A stretch of 64,000 nt of DNA from Artemisia argyi (lineage: Eukaryota > Streptophyta > Magnoliopsida > Asterales > Asteraceae). Location of the stretch: the NCBI GenBank assembly GCA_030686995.1, contig CM060696.1, forward strand, positions 9,158,487 to 9,222,486, read 5' to 3'. The first letter of the stretch is position 1. Each line of letters begins with the position of its first letter. Below the pieces are notes generated by a model that saw nothing but the letters and a program-made list of their open reading frames with translations, ran no database searches and was not told the origin of the DNA. Position numbers and translations under genes: made by a program. Shown one piece after another: positions 1-10,200 of this stretch.

Positions 1-2178
1 GCTAGGGGGATAAGCTAATGAGACTAAACCAAATATAGAACAAACAAGGCAGCCTAACAAGCTTTCAAAATCACCAAGAATCAAGGACAAAGCTCAAGTT
101 TGGAGCAAGTTATGGTCAATTGAAAACAGGTCAAAACTGGAAATTCATGGTGCAAGGCATAAAATGCTCAACTGGCCAACTTTGGGCTTATGCACAGGTT
201 TGTAAAAAACTTCAAAAAATAAACTAAAAATAGGAGCATGTAGATGGGCTGACAAATAAGCTAGGTTATAAATTTTAGGTCATGAGGATAAGACATGAGC
301 AAATGAAAAATCCCCTATTTAGGGCTGTTGGGGACTGATTTATATGGATGCAACAGTAACTGTTTCTAAGCAAAATGGAGGTTTTTACCTATGAAAGTCA
401 ACTAACAACTAAAATATCCTATTGCAAACTAAAATGAAACAATAACAATGGCCAACGTGCAACAAACAAGAATCTAAGAAGGTTACTTAAACAAAAACAG
501 TAGGTTTAACGAAGACTTGGAAAACGGGTTGGAAAGCTAGAAACTAAATGAACGTCCAAACTTTTGGTTTAAAACACTTAAAATAGGTAGGTAAAACTGA
601 GTTGATAAAAGAAATCAAGCAAAAACCGATTTTTAGACCATCGAATTTCTTGTGCCAAACACCCCATAAGCAAGCTGATATGAAGTAAAATGGGGTAATC
701 TGACAAACTAAGCTATGAAATAACTTAACTAACTAAAATCAAGCTAAATGAAGCACAAAATAACAGAATTAAACAAAAGTTAACCTAATATTCAAAATAA
801 GGCAGTAAACTATAAAAATTTGCACAAATAAGATATTAACTGTTAAAAACACTTAAGCAAGCAACAATTAAACCAAATAGACAGGAATTGAACTAACAAG
901 CAGTAATCTAAACAGAAATTAAACAAAGTGCAAGGAAATTAACTGGAAACTTTAAATTGCAATGACAAAACTACAATTACAAAACTGAAAATGAAATTAC
1001 CATTCAAAGTTAAAATGTTACACTACTAAAGCAGTAAATTCAACAAGCAAAATAAATTGGTAACAATCTTCTAAAAACATGAAAATTGGACTTGGTACAT
1101 AGAAAGCAATAAAGAGAAAACTTGAGTTAACTTGGCAAATATTAAAGGAAAACTTAAGATTGATTAAACTGACTGTAATAGTTACAAGATTTGAATAAAA
1201 AGCTAAATTTTAAGACAATAAACAGAAAATTAAACTAAACTAAACTAGAAAACATGGTCTAAAGACAAGGATAATCAAGTGTGGAGGTCCCTTTATATAA
1301 GCCTTCCAAGGTTCTTCTCGGGTTTCTCTTTGTGCTTTTTCCGTGTGTGAAAATAGCTTGGAAACAACTTGTGTTTGCTCCAATCAATCTTGACCATCAG
1401 ATTCACCTTGGTCCCCCAAGTTTTAATAGCAACCAACGGATTCACTTGTGGATGTTGAGGATTTCCAGCGTGGCAGAGGAAGGGGGAATCTCGTGAAGGA
1501 GGGGTGCTTTTGAGGAGGCTGGAGATGGAGTATTGCAGGAAAAAGCAGGGGAGTAGGGTTACATGGTGGGTAAATGGATGAAGTGGAGAAGATGATGTGT
1601 TTGACTAGTCAGGTTTGACCAGGGAAAAAAAAGATGGCGTTTTATTATTTCTGGGTGCAAGGTGAGTTTGATATAGTGACTGGGCTGGGGCAATAGGTGA
1701 TGGTGTATTGGGCTTGAAATGGTTTATTAGGAGTGTGTTGGGTTTAGGTTAGTTTAAGTTTAGTGGATTGGTGGTGGTATTAGGTTAGTAAAAGGATTAG
1801 GTTAAGGTAGTTAATTAGTTTAGGGTAAATTAGGTTTTAAGGTAAATGGTAAAAATGGGTTTTTTTGGTTTCGGGTTTGTTTTTCCATGCACACTCCATT
1901 GCCATATCCCGGGGTTGACTACGAACTTGACTTTTTGTATTTTCTTTGTTTTTCTTTAAAATCGTGTCAAGTCGGTCCGGTAATGCTCCATTATGCTCCT
2001 ATTCCCATGCAAGCTCCGTTTTCCCTCACATTTGCCTTATTTTCAATCCATTTGTACTTAAAATACACAAAAACACACTCCAAGGATATTTGCAATATAA
2101 TTTGGTCATTTTTTGGTGTTTTTGGTCGTTTTGGCTCGTAAAATGGAGTAAAAGATATGTGTAAAAAGACACATATCA
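1..2178 (-). repeat. Probable Ty3-type LTR plus leader, minus strand, left end not visible
   Basis: No coding sequence is seen in this AT-rich stretch. Its right edge reads TGATATGTGTC on the minus strand, a TGATA-type start like that of Athila/Tat LTRs (compare the TGATG...TATCA ends of the LTR at 60679-62108). The first 9 bases of this end repeat inverted after a 6-base loop (2154-2177), making a hairpin. A minus-strand TATA box (TTATATAAAG) lies near 1290-1299, which would place U3 at 1300-2178 and R/U5 or leader to the left. It interrupts a coding-like stretch that begins at 2179. I cannot see the other LTR end, a primer site or a target duplication, so extent and class are inferred. Confidence 0.4.
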
Positions 2179-2298
2179 AGCTGCCAATGCCTCCAGCAGG
2201 ACAAGGATCACGTAAGGATGTACTTACAGCATTCTGCAAGGATTTACGCCCATCCTTAGATTGGTCCCAAAGAAAAGGCTGGACATTGCCTACCGTGG
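2179..2298 (+). pseudogene. Interrupted exon of an unidentified plant gene
   Basis: From the edge of the LTR-like sequence, one frame stays open for 40 codons with a protein-like composition (starts KLPMPPAGQGSRKDV, ends GWTLPTV). It is followed directly by GTATTTTTC, a plausible splice donor. A T-rich intron-like stretch follows (2299-2445). The upstream part of the exon is missing, probably displaced by the insertion that ends at 2178. I do not recognise the family. The exon at 2642-2773 could be the next one in the same gene. The alternative is chance openness; codon use and the donor site argue mildly against that. Confidence 0.35.
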
Positions 2299-2445
2299 TA
2301 TTTTTCTTTCTCCCTCATATGTTTCTAATATTGGTTTGTATATTCAGTTTCCTTCTATAAATTTAGCTATACAATCTCTGTAAAGTGACCTTCCTAGCAT
2401 GATTGATAATTTTAATATTGTCAGATAGTTTCAGAAAGTCATACG

Positions 2446-2641
2446 CAGGGGCGGAGCCAGAAAATTTTGCTCGAGGCGTCACACTTTAATAATTTTTGGA
2501 AACTACACTACAAATTGGTTTTTAGAGAGGCAAAGTACGAAAAAATCTATATATATTAGAAAATTTACACTATAATTTTTTTTCGCTAGGGGGGGGGGGG
2601 GGGTACGTGCCCCTTGTGGCCCCTCCTTGTCTCCGCCCCTA
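2446..2641. mobile_element. hAT-like MITE (about 196 bp)
   Basis: The left end is CAGGGGCGGAGCC and the right end is CTCCGCCCCTA, giving an 11-bp terminal inverted repeat of the CAGGGGCGGA type usual in plant hAT elements. The interior has no coding sequence and contains a run of about 15 G at 2589. I could not find an 8-bp target duplication; the bases next to the right end take part in a 27-bp tandem duplication. It lies between two coding-like fragments, probably in or beside an intron. Confidence 0.55.
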
Positions 2642-2773
2642 CTTGATCTGGAGGAACTTGCTAACATACTTGATCTGGAGGAACTTGCTAACAAAATCAA
2701 ATGGATTAAGAGCATTTTACACAGTCATCAACCACCTAGTAATGATAGGACTTGCTGGAAGTTCAGTAACTAA
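2642..2773 (+). pseudogene. Downstream exon fragment with a 27-bp tandem duplication
   Basis: An open frame next to the MITE encodes a charged, amphipathic stretch. The segment LDLEELAN is repeated in tandem because 27 bases (2641-2667 and 2668-2694) are duplicated in frame, then KIKWIKSILHSHQ and a short tail to a TAA at 2771-2773. It looks like the last exon of a plant gene whose earlier exon may be 2179-2298. The family is not recognised. The duplication may have arisen with the MITE insertion or by replication slippage. Confidence 0.33.
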
Positions 2774-3028
2774 CTACGTTTACATAAACTCTGTTTCACT
2801 TTTAGTTACCTTATTTACGTTAATTAGAGATGTGGTCGAGTAGAAATGTGGTAATCCAAACTTGTATTAGTTGCATAATCTAGAAGGGAACATGTGACAT
2901 TTATGCATGTTTCAGCAAACTACTTGATGCTTCAGTTTCATTTGCCAAGTTTGTAAATACTATACTTGATTCTTAGTGACATTTTTACTTGGCATATATT
3001 ATTTCAATTTGCATAAGCATACCATATA

Positions 3029-3227
3029 CTCTTTCCATCCCAACTAATAGTCCACTTTCCATTTCGGGTTGTCCCAAAATTATTGCCTCTTTCTAAATAT
3101 AGTTGTGAATAATGTAGCAAGTTTATCATATTGCACCTAATAATACTAAGAATTACAAACTTCAGTCAAAGCTTTAAATATAGTTGTGTATGTTTTTTTT
3201 AGAACAATTATTTTGAGACATAAAGAG
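3029..3227. mobile_element. Stowaway-like MITE (about 199 bp)
   Basis: The left end CTCTTTCCATCCCAA and the inverted right end CTCTTTATGTCTCAA are imperfect terminal inverted repeats of the CTCYYTCC type, flanked by TA on both sides (3027-3028 and 3228-3229). That is the target preference of Tc1/mariner-derived Stowaway elements. It is short and has no coding capacity. Confidence 0.5.
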
Positions 3228-3562
3228 TAGTAATTAGATAGTCATTTATCTGAATAACAAATTATAAAAAGATTAATGATATAAAAGTAAAGAAAATCTT
3301 ATCTCCATCTCATAAAAAAGTATTTAGGGGGGTAGCAACCTTGCCTAACCATGTCTCAAGTTTTTATACCAACAACCAATCAAAATGTTCCAACTCATTT
3401 TTTGCCTAACAATGCCTAAACATTGATTTTAAGTGGCAATCTTGCCTAAAGTCAAGCATTAAATGTTATTTAATTATATAATTTAATAAAAAAACATAAT
3501 TAAACAATTAATAAAAAACAACTACATTTTATTAATAATTCAAAACAAAATTACATAACACT

Positions 3563-3566
<4 letters not shown>

Positions 3567-3610
<44 letters not shown>
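3567..3610. repeat. Poly-A run, 44 bp
   Basis: An uninterrupted mononucleotide run inside the Harbinger element, on the transposase-tail side. It may mark an old insertion or slippage; length is likely to vary between individuals and assemblies. Confidence 0.9.
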
Positions 3611-3611
<1 letters not shown>

Positions 3612-3635
3612 AATTTCAACAAAAATAGATAATCA

Positions 3636-3770
3636 CTAGTCATCGAGGTATGGTAAGTCTTGAGCCGCTACGTGCGCCGTAAGATTATATCGAAGACGAT
3701 TATGGATATCTTCGTCGAGTAACTCATGTAGCACATTATCATCATAAACTGACGTTACCGGCGGATCCAT
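3636..3770 (-). pseudogene. Harbinger transposase C-terminal remnant
   Basis: The minus strand encodes 44 residues from an ATG at 3770 to a TAG at 3636, with the pattern DEDIHNRLRYNLTAHV followed by DLPYLDD at the very end. This matches the acidic C-terminal tail of plant Harbinger-type nucleases (Plant transposon protein / ALP1-like family), where a conserved helix with RL-x-x-LT-x-H precedes the stop. The DDE nuclease core is absent. The element's TTA target duplication and terminal repeats agree with this. The short length limits certainty. Confidence 0.5.
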
Positions 3771-4453
3771 TATATGAACCAGTATCAGCTGTCAAGAGAC
3801 TCAAAAGTCTTTAATAGCATGACACTGTTAACTCTTTGAAATCTATGACCTCCTCCCTCATATTTATTTACTCACCTTTTCTACCCACTTTTTACCATCC
3901 CATTCAACAATTTCCAAGCCACATTCATCATCTTTCATCGTGCCCTCTGTTTTCTTTTAATTTCTAAAGCAAAACTATGTCAACCAATAACATGTTGTGT
4001 TATCCGGATTCATTTACTTGAGAGGTCAATATGCTACTTTACTTGTATCATTGTATCAAGGTAGATTACTTTTTTGTTTACCAATTACCATGTTCTAAAA
4101 AATAAAGACGAACATGAAAAATATTGTCTCATATTCTTCATTTTTTTTTTTTTTTTTTTTTTTTGTTTTGTTTTGTTTTGAATACAATGCACGCTCCTAT
4201 TCATTTAATGTCAAACGGTCGAATGTTGCATAGAACTTCTCCATACCGAAACGGTAGAAATCACCGATTGGGGCACCGATCGGGCCATGCCGCTGCAGTG
4301 GCAGCCATGGTTGCCGATCGGCAGTCTTTGCCGAACTAGTTTCACCGCAAGGATGCCACCACCCTTACAAACAAAAGTCTACTGTACTATTTAAAATACG
4401 TGCAATTAATGCAAATCTTTAATTTATTAAATTAAAAATTACATTTAATTATA

Positions 4454-4584
4454 GGGGATGATTTGCACACCACATTTTTTTATACTTTCACCACACTCTG
4501 TGCATTAACATGTTGTACGGTATACTATACAACTTGTACAGAATGGTGTAAGTATAAAAAAATTTGGTGTGCAAATCAACATCC
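4454..4584. mobile_element. Mutator-like MITE (131 bp) with 10-bp target duplication
   Basis: The ends GGGGATGATTTGCACACC and, inverted, GGATGTTGATTTGCACACC pair over about 40 bp and could fold into a long hairpin. The flanks share TTTAATTATA on both sides (4444-4453 and 4585-4594); 9-10 bp duplications are typical of Mutator-like elements. No coding capacity. Confidence 0.65.
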
Positions 4585-4654
4585 TTTAATTATAGAGTTA
4601 ATTACATAAAAAGTCATCATACTTGCCACTTTTTGTCATTATATGTTGTAGGGG

Positions 4655-4800
4655 TGAGCTCGGTTCCGGAACCGAACCGAAATCGAGAACCGAAAAATAG
4701 ATGGACGAGGAACCGAGAACCGGACCAAGTAGCATGTCTCGGTTCCGGTTCGGTTCTAGGTTCCTGCAGGTCTAACCGGTTGGAACCGGAATTTTTAAGA
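4655..4800. repeat. GGTTCCGG / CCGGAACC palindrome cluster
   Basis: A GC-rich island in AT-rich DNA, made of short alternating GGTTCCGG, GAACCG and CGGTTC units that can pair with each other. It begins with GGGGTGAGCTCGG, like one end of a hAT-type MITE, but I could not find the matching end. Confidence 0.4.
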
Positions 4801-4976
4801 AAAATGCATTATATAAGCTACAAATAATAAGTTTAGAACGTGTTTGATCTTCCGCATAATACATCCCAACTAAATGTGGACATGGGTTTGACTTAGTGTG
4901 AATATTGACAATGGCCAAATAAAGGAATAACAGACTAATCAAAGCTTGTCTGTTTTCCAAGTTATGTTGCTTCTGT

Positions 4977-5033
<57 letters not shown>

Positions 5034-5515
5034 CACAAACACTAATAATGAAGTTACAAGTTAAAAATCATAGAGCTAAGCATTGATTCTTTCCTTGGTT
5101 ATGTTTGTACTACTGTTACATTAAGCAAATAACTTTCTTGCTCCTACTGTTACCCACTTATAGTTGATCAAAACATAAACGCAATTACACAAACACATAC
5201 ATGTTGTTGCTTCTTGCTAATGTTATGTTCAAACCAAAAAAATTGTTGCAACTACTACTAGTGTTCTGGCCCGTCCCGTGGATTTTGAGGGCCATGTACC
5301 GTAATTACGGATTGGCTTCGTGAATTGAAAGATTCAAATACATGTAAACAACCTCACTAAAAGTGCAATCAATGTAGGTATACAAACAGAAAATTAACAC
5401 ATTCTTGACAAAATATCTTCATAACATTTTACTTAGATGCAGCTAATTCAAACCAAAATTGAACATGCATCGTCTTTAATTTGGTATCAGTATATATAGG
5501 ATCGAAGGAATTAAA

Positions 5516-5557
<42 letters not shown>

Positions 5558-5688
5558 GTGTAGTCGTCATCTTAAAATAATTGGAATCATGGCACAATTG
5601 AACATTCTCGATTTAAAAGACAAGTTGTTAAATAAACCTCTATACCCTCTTAATATGGACAATATGTTACATTTTATGTTAGACAAAC

Positions 5689-5720
<32 letters not shown>

Positions 5721-7003
5721 AACTTAAAATTAAAACGCATGAAAATATAGTTCAATAATTTTTTTAAAAAGTTATCAATTCATACATAAAAACTTCCCAC
5801 GTGGGACCCTTTAACAGACTCAAATTTTGGGGGGGAAAAAAAAAAAAAAAAAAAAGAAAAAAAGAAAGAAGAAGTGTGAGGCCTGTCATTGCCTTGAGGT
5901 ACAATTATTCTAATGAAGAACCGAGAACCGGACGGTTAATCGGATCGGGTTGGGTCGGCTACAGCAAGCCCTTTTTCCGGATCACCACTTCCATCATTCA
6001 AGTAAGTATCCAGCTCTCGGCCATTGCGGAACACCGCTTTTTCCAGATCACCCTGTGTGAATATGAAGTAGTGTTAAAAAAAAAATAAATTTAAGAGTGC
6101 ACCCCCTAAAAAATACTGGAAAATTGTGGTTGCATAAAGTGTTTTGAAATAAGAAGAAGAAGAAGGAGGAGGAGGTCAATAGATGGACTTTAAGCATTTT
6201 ATCCTCTTATTTCCTGGCCCACTTATAAAGTAAAGTTACTGATTTTTTTAGCCCACTTATTACTAACGAGGATGGCTGTGAACCGCCGCGTTGCGGCGGA
6301 GCAGCGATCGTTCGTTTGGGTATATATGTATAATGTATTTATTCACCTAATAGCGTTTGTTCGTGCGATCTATGAATAAATGAACGAAAGTAGTCTAGCG
6401 GTTTTCGTGCGTTTTTGTTGATGTTGTGTTGTGTCTGTCAGTGATGCTGTTGTAATGGGCAGTTGGGCACTGCCTTTGTTTTATGAAATGTGTGTTATGT
6501 TTTGTCGCATGGTTTCAAAAGTTATGTATACTTTGTTATTGACTATGACACTGATGATACAAAAGTATGGAGTATCCCGTTTTGTTTTTGTTCGTCATCT
6601 TTCTCAAAAAATAGGTGCGTCAGTATTTGTTTTATAAATACAAAAGTTGTCCCTGCAGTATGGTAGCAATTATGGAAATGTAAAGTTTGTGAATACTTTG
6701 TATATGAAAGCCCGAAATGAAGAAAAAAAAAGACAAAACGGGCCAACACATTGGGCCTGTACAGAAAGTCTGGACCTGACAATGAAACACAAAGTTGAAG
6801 CCCAAACGCAGCCAAAAAAAAAAAGAAAAAAAATTACTTGGCACGGTACCATATATTTGACGGCTTGACGCTCTATATTACTGTAGTATATAGAATTTAC
6901 TACTGTATAATTTTTAATATTTGATTTGTTCAGTCAAGTGTTTTAGGATTTTATTGACAATTCAAAACCTGCATCTTTTCTTTTTATTGGTTGATAATTA
7001 TTT
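4801..7003. other. Intergenic DNA with microsatellites; no gene seen
   Basis: It holds an (ATA)n microsatellite at about 4978-5032, a second (TAA)n at about 5514-5557, a (TA)n run at about 5690-5714, an A-rich run at 5829-5860, and a short GAA/GGA tract near 6160. A perfect GC hairpin CCGCCGCGTTGCGGCGG sits at about 6284-6300. The open frames in it are short, low in complexity and not supported by splice sites or family resemblance. Confidence 0.6.
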
Positions 7004-7062
7004 AGGGCCCGTTTGGTTTATAGATGAGGTTAGAATTTGGATTTGGATTAGTATTAGGATTT

Positions 7063-7457
7063 AGGGCCCGTTTGGTTTGTAGGTGGGTTTAGATTAGGAT
7101 TTGGATTTGAGTGTAAAGTTGTAGATTAAGATTTGGATTTTGATATGATGTAGGAGAGAGAAAATAATATTTAAAAATATATAATATATTAAAATATAAA
7201 TTAAAATTAAAATATGTTATATAAAAAAAAGAAAAAAAAAATAGTGAGAGGATGAAATTTTAAAAGGGCCCACAAATATATGTTTTGTCAGAAAAGTCAT
7301 GCAGGAGAGAGACGAAAGTCATGTATATGACGAGATTTCTAGATGCCCATGTATCCAGGATTTAACTCAAAGTCAAAATTCACAATATTGCACCAAACAA
7401 CATATTTTTACTTTGATCCCCAATTTCACAATCTAAGGACCCATACCAAACGGGCCT
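7063..7457. mobile_element. MITE nested in a copy of itself
   Basis: It starts AGGGCCCGTTTGGTTTG and ends with the inverse CCAAACGGGCCT. Flanking 8-mers TAGGATTT and TTAGATTT match at 6 of 8 positions. Its interior (GTTTAGATTAGGATTTGG, then TGATATGATGTAGGAGAG) parallels the host element on both sides of the insertion (GGATCTTGATTTGATGTAAG). No coding capacity. Confidence 0.6.
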
Positions 7458-7719
7458 TTAGATTTGGATTTGGATCTTGATTTGATGTAAGAGAGAGAAA
7501 ATAAAAGTATAAAATAAAATATGTTATTATTTTATTAAGTTATATAGGAATATTAAAAAAGAGTGTGAGAGAAATGAAAATAAAAAAAGATTATAAAGTA
7601 ATGGGACCATATATAAAAATGAAATCCAGTCACCCACATGGGGTTTCTCTCTTTTACTGTTCGGGATTTCATCCCTTTTTTTAACCTCAAAACTTCAACC
7701 AAATGAATATACATTTGAC

Positions 7720-8073
7720 CAATGTTTTGAAAACCGGGTTCAAAATCGACCCGGTCGAGTCACCGTGCACCGGGTCAACCGGTTCGACCGCCGGGTCAAC
7801 CCGGTTTTCAATTTATTATTTTTTTATTTTTTTGACCGGGTCAACCGGTTCGAACGCCGGGTCAACCGGGTCGACCACCGGGTCAACCCGGGTTTTTATT
7901 AAAATTTTTTGAAAAACTGAAACCCGGCCGGGTTTCGAGAACCGGGTTGACCCGGGTCACTCAAAACCCGGCGGGTCAAACCGGTTAACCCGGTTTTAGA
8001 AACCCGGGTTGTTTTGACCCGTTTTTTTCGGCCGAAACCGGTCGAACCGGTTAACCCGGGTTTCAAAACCTTG
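7720..8073. mobile_element. hAT-type MITE made of ACCGGGTT palindromes (354 bp)
   Basis: The left end CAATGTTTTGAAAACCGGG and inverted right end CAAGGTTTTGAAACCCGGG differ at two positions. Both sides carry CATTTGAC, a perfect 8-bp target duplication (7712-7719 and 8074-8081), which places it with hAT elements. The interior is packed with CCGGGTCAACCGG-type units in both orientations, so nearly every part can pair with another. The apparent protein with GSTGST repeats read through it is only an effect of this repetition. Confidence 0.75.
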
Positions 8074-8124
8074 CATTTGACTCATACCAAACCTGGCCCC
8101 AAAACACGGAAACCAAACGGACCC

Positions 8125-8410
8125 TTAGTTATTTGACTAGAATGATTAAAAATAAAGAAATAATACGTTTTTATCAAACGATATTAGGTTAGCTTTATTT
8201 AACACTAATACCAAAGGAACTTAATTAGATTCCTAGATACCGAATAACCAATTCAAAATCTCAAATAAGTGCAAACTTGATAAACTGAACAGTTATGGGT
8301 AATCTGAAACCCCTAAAATCCGACCCGAAAAGTTGACCCGGAAAACCAAAATTTTTTACTCGTATTAACTGTGAATCGAACAGAAACAAATTTAAGAAGT
8401 AAAAGCATAC
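8125..8410. other. Spacer and possible 3' part of a small minus-strand gene
   Basis: AT-rich sequence. On the minus strand it continues from the exon at 8411-8602 through a GTATGC donor, with a TTCACAG acceptor near 8358. A second exon could follow and stay open for about 30 codons. Without transcripts the extent of the gene is unknown. Confidence 0.3.
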
Positions 8411-8602
8411 CTCGTCGTCAGCAGACCTTCTTCTACAAGTGAAGTGATAGGCAGCAAACAGCCCAATCACTGCGACTAGTATGCTGCCACCGATTTCGAT
8501 GATCTTCACTACGCCGTCGTTTCCCGTCCCCGTCATGATATTAACAATCTCCGTCATGCTGTTGTTCCCGGTCACATTCATGTAGTTAATGATCTCAGTC
8601 AT
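8411..8602 (-). CDS. First exon of a small putative membrane protein
   Basis: The ATG at 8602 opens a 64-codon exon that ends exactly at a codon boundary before GTATGC, a good plant splice donor. The N-terminal half contains two similar copies of a short unit (MTEIINYMNVTGN and MTEIVNIMTGTGN). Then comes one strong membrane segment (residues about 36-52, IEIGGSILVAVIGLFAAY), followed by a positively charged CRRR, suggesting a single-pass anchor with a cytoplasmic C-terminal side. No intact continuation can be proved. I do not know the family. The region to the right (8603-8768) would be the promoter; I see no clear TATA box. It could be a gene, a gene fragment or chance. Confidence 0.4.
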
Positions 8603-8768
8603 GTTGTGTTAATAGATTGATGGTTTATGATGATATTCTTCTTTGCACTGAAAAAAAGAAAAACTAAAGATAGCAAATGCGTATTTAAACTCGTTTTCGG
8701 ATCGTCGGGATTGATGATCCATCAACACTCACTTGATGTTGACATATTCTTTGTATATCACAATGCTC

Positions 8769-10199
8769 AAAATCCATCAACCATTTTTCTCACATACCGT
8801 TTTCCGACGCGCCCGTTACCTCGCGCGTTATTTCTTTGTTAGTACTGTATGTTTTATTACTTGTACATTTCGTTGCCTTTCAGAAAAAAAGGTTACTTGA
8901 ATTTTTGTCACCATGCGTCAGTGGAAGATTGTAACGACATGATTTTGTTACTGACATCACACACCCTTTTCTCACACGACCTTTGTTATTACTCCCTTTT
9001 CTCACACACCCTTTATCAGTGGAAGTATTATTTTATTATAACACATCGATTTTATTATAGGCAAAATGTGTGGCTCTTGTGTATGTAACCTTAGATGTAG
9101 GATCACTAAGGGGCTGTTTGATAAAACAGAATGATTTACTACTGAATGGTTTGAAGACTCTGAATGGTTTGGAGACTCTGAATCATACTGATTCTGAATA
9201 AAAACATGTTGTTTGTCAAGCATACTGAATAAATATATCTAACTACAATAAATTAACGTTATAATTTATGTGATTAATATCTTTTTTCACTTATTATTTT
9301 TTGTAAGATATTTGATTAAATAGATTATTTGTTATAACTTTCATTATTATTTTTAGATTGGTTAAATGATTAGCTTTCCTTAATAATAGCAGTTCATATA
9401 ATTAGAAATATGATTGTGCTTATGTTACAAAAATCAAACAAATTTTGAGTAGCATAAGCATGAGATTAAAATATCACGCTTGAAGAGCATGCTAAGAAAT
9501 CAAGATGATAAATATAGATTGATAAGTTATTGCATAAAAAAAAATACACTCATGAGTCATGCAGGTGAAAATATACGAAGTACTATTTTAATGCAAAAAA
9601 TAAAATAAGAGTATATAATAATCTAAAAAGTGGGACACTACTAAAGCAGTAATGTATACTTCGGTTACTGTACCATTTAGGAAGCAATTTATTCTTAGCC
9701 ATTCAAAGCCTAGTGGGATGATTAAGTGGGATAATATTTTTTATCAAACAACACAGCTGCTGACCGATTAGGATTTCAACGCTGAGGGAGGCTCATTAAG
9801 TGGCTATCAAACAACCCCTAATACTACCTCGTTTTGTGTCTAACTGATCATATTCTATCATGTCACCTTTTACCCATTTTTTATAAGATTCATTGAAATC
9901 ACTATAACGGGCTTTAAATGGTCGAAGATGTTCCGGTTGGTGTTTCTTAATGTGCCATGAACAATAACGATGTCGAGTGTTTGGAAAAACTTTGTGGACT
10001 GCATTGCAAATTGCTTTATCCTGATCCGTTATTATTGAAGCCAGATATTTGTCAAACATGCACACTAAGAATTGCTCAAATAACCATTCAAAAGTTTCTT
10101 CCTTTTCATTTTCTAGCAATGCGGCACCAATGAGTATGGACTGGCCATGATGATTCACCCCGACAAACGGTGCAAATGGAAACTTAAATTTGTTGGTCA
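8769..10199. repeat. Tandem duplication, copy 1 (with MITE insertion)
   Basis: Sequence beginning AAAATCCATCAACC at 8769 recurs at 10202. Copy 1 runs through a MITE (9110-9818) into FAR1/MULE-like coding sequence, and its right end at 10200 abuts the start of copy 2. The first about 200 bases are almost identical between copies (one visible change, 8846 region T versus C), so the duplication is recent. Confidence 0.7.
9110..9818. mobile_element. Tourist-like MITE (709 bp), insertion proven by an empty site
   Basis: The ends are GGGGCTGTTTGATAA and, inverted, GGGGTTGTTTGATAG. TAA flanks both sides (9107-9109 and 9819-9821). In the second copy of the duplication the same locus reads CACTAATACTACC without the element (TAA at 10510-10512), which shows both the 3-bp target duplication and the exact boundaries. 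A TAA duplication fits PIF/Harbinger-derived Tourist elements. No coding capacity is seen. Confidence 0.8.
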
Positions 10200-10200
10200 A
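9822..10200 (-). pseudogene. FAR1/MULE transposase-domain fragment
   Basis: The minus strand encodes about 126 residues matching the start of the MULE transposase domain of FAR1/FHY3-related (FRS) proteins: NKFKFPFAPFVGVNHHGQS, then LLENEKEETFEWLFEQFL, ITDQDKAICNAV and FPNTRHRYCSWHIKKH. The DQD and the HRYCSWH motif are the hallmark region of this DDE-derived domain. The N-terminal FAR1 DNA-binding domain and the rest of the transposase domain are missing. The right edge is the duplication junction at 10200; the left edge reaches the Tourist insertion site, beyond which similarity fades. A closely related piece lies at 35663-35959. The fragment has no start codon. Confidence 0.75.

Larger units (their letters stand above)
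3327..4364. mobile_element. Non-autonomous PIF/Harbinger element (1,038 bp)
   Basis: The ends are GGGGGGTAGCAACCTTGC and, inverted on the right, GGGTGGTGGCATCCTTGC (15 of 18 positions agree). Each is flanked by TTA (3324-3326 and 4365-4367), the 3-bp target duplication of PIF/Harbinger transposons. Inside is a minus-strand remnant that looks like the C-terminus of a Harbinger nuclease (3636-3770), which independently supports the class. It also holds a run of 44 A (3567-3610), a T run at 4139 and a GC-rich local palindrome near 4255-4330. It is an internally deleted derivative that would need transposase from elsewhere. Confidence 0.75.
7004..8124. mobile_element. MITE interrupted by two other MITEs
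   Basis: The left end AGGGCCCGTTTGGTTT and the inverted right end AGGGTCCGTTTGGTTT define a hAT-type MITE. Approximate 8-bp flanks (AATTATTT and AGTTATTT) differ by one base. It is split twice, by a related copy at 7063-7457 and by a different hAT element at 7720-8073. The interior shares repeated GATTTGGATTTGGAT sequence with the inserted copy, so a MITE has landed in a member of its own family. Confidence 0.6.

Noticed and set aside
3567..3610. Poly-A run as the tail of a LINE or processed pseudogene
   Set aside because: It is internal to a Harbinger element with terminal repeats and TTA duplications, and no coding or LINE sequence precedes it.
7703..7912. Apparent GSTGST-repeat protein
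   Set aside because: It arises from the palindromic ACCGGGTCAACC units of a hAT-type MITE with perfect target duplication.
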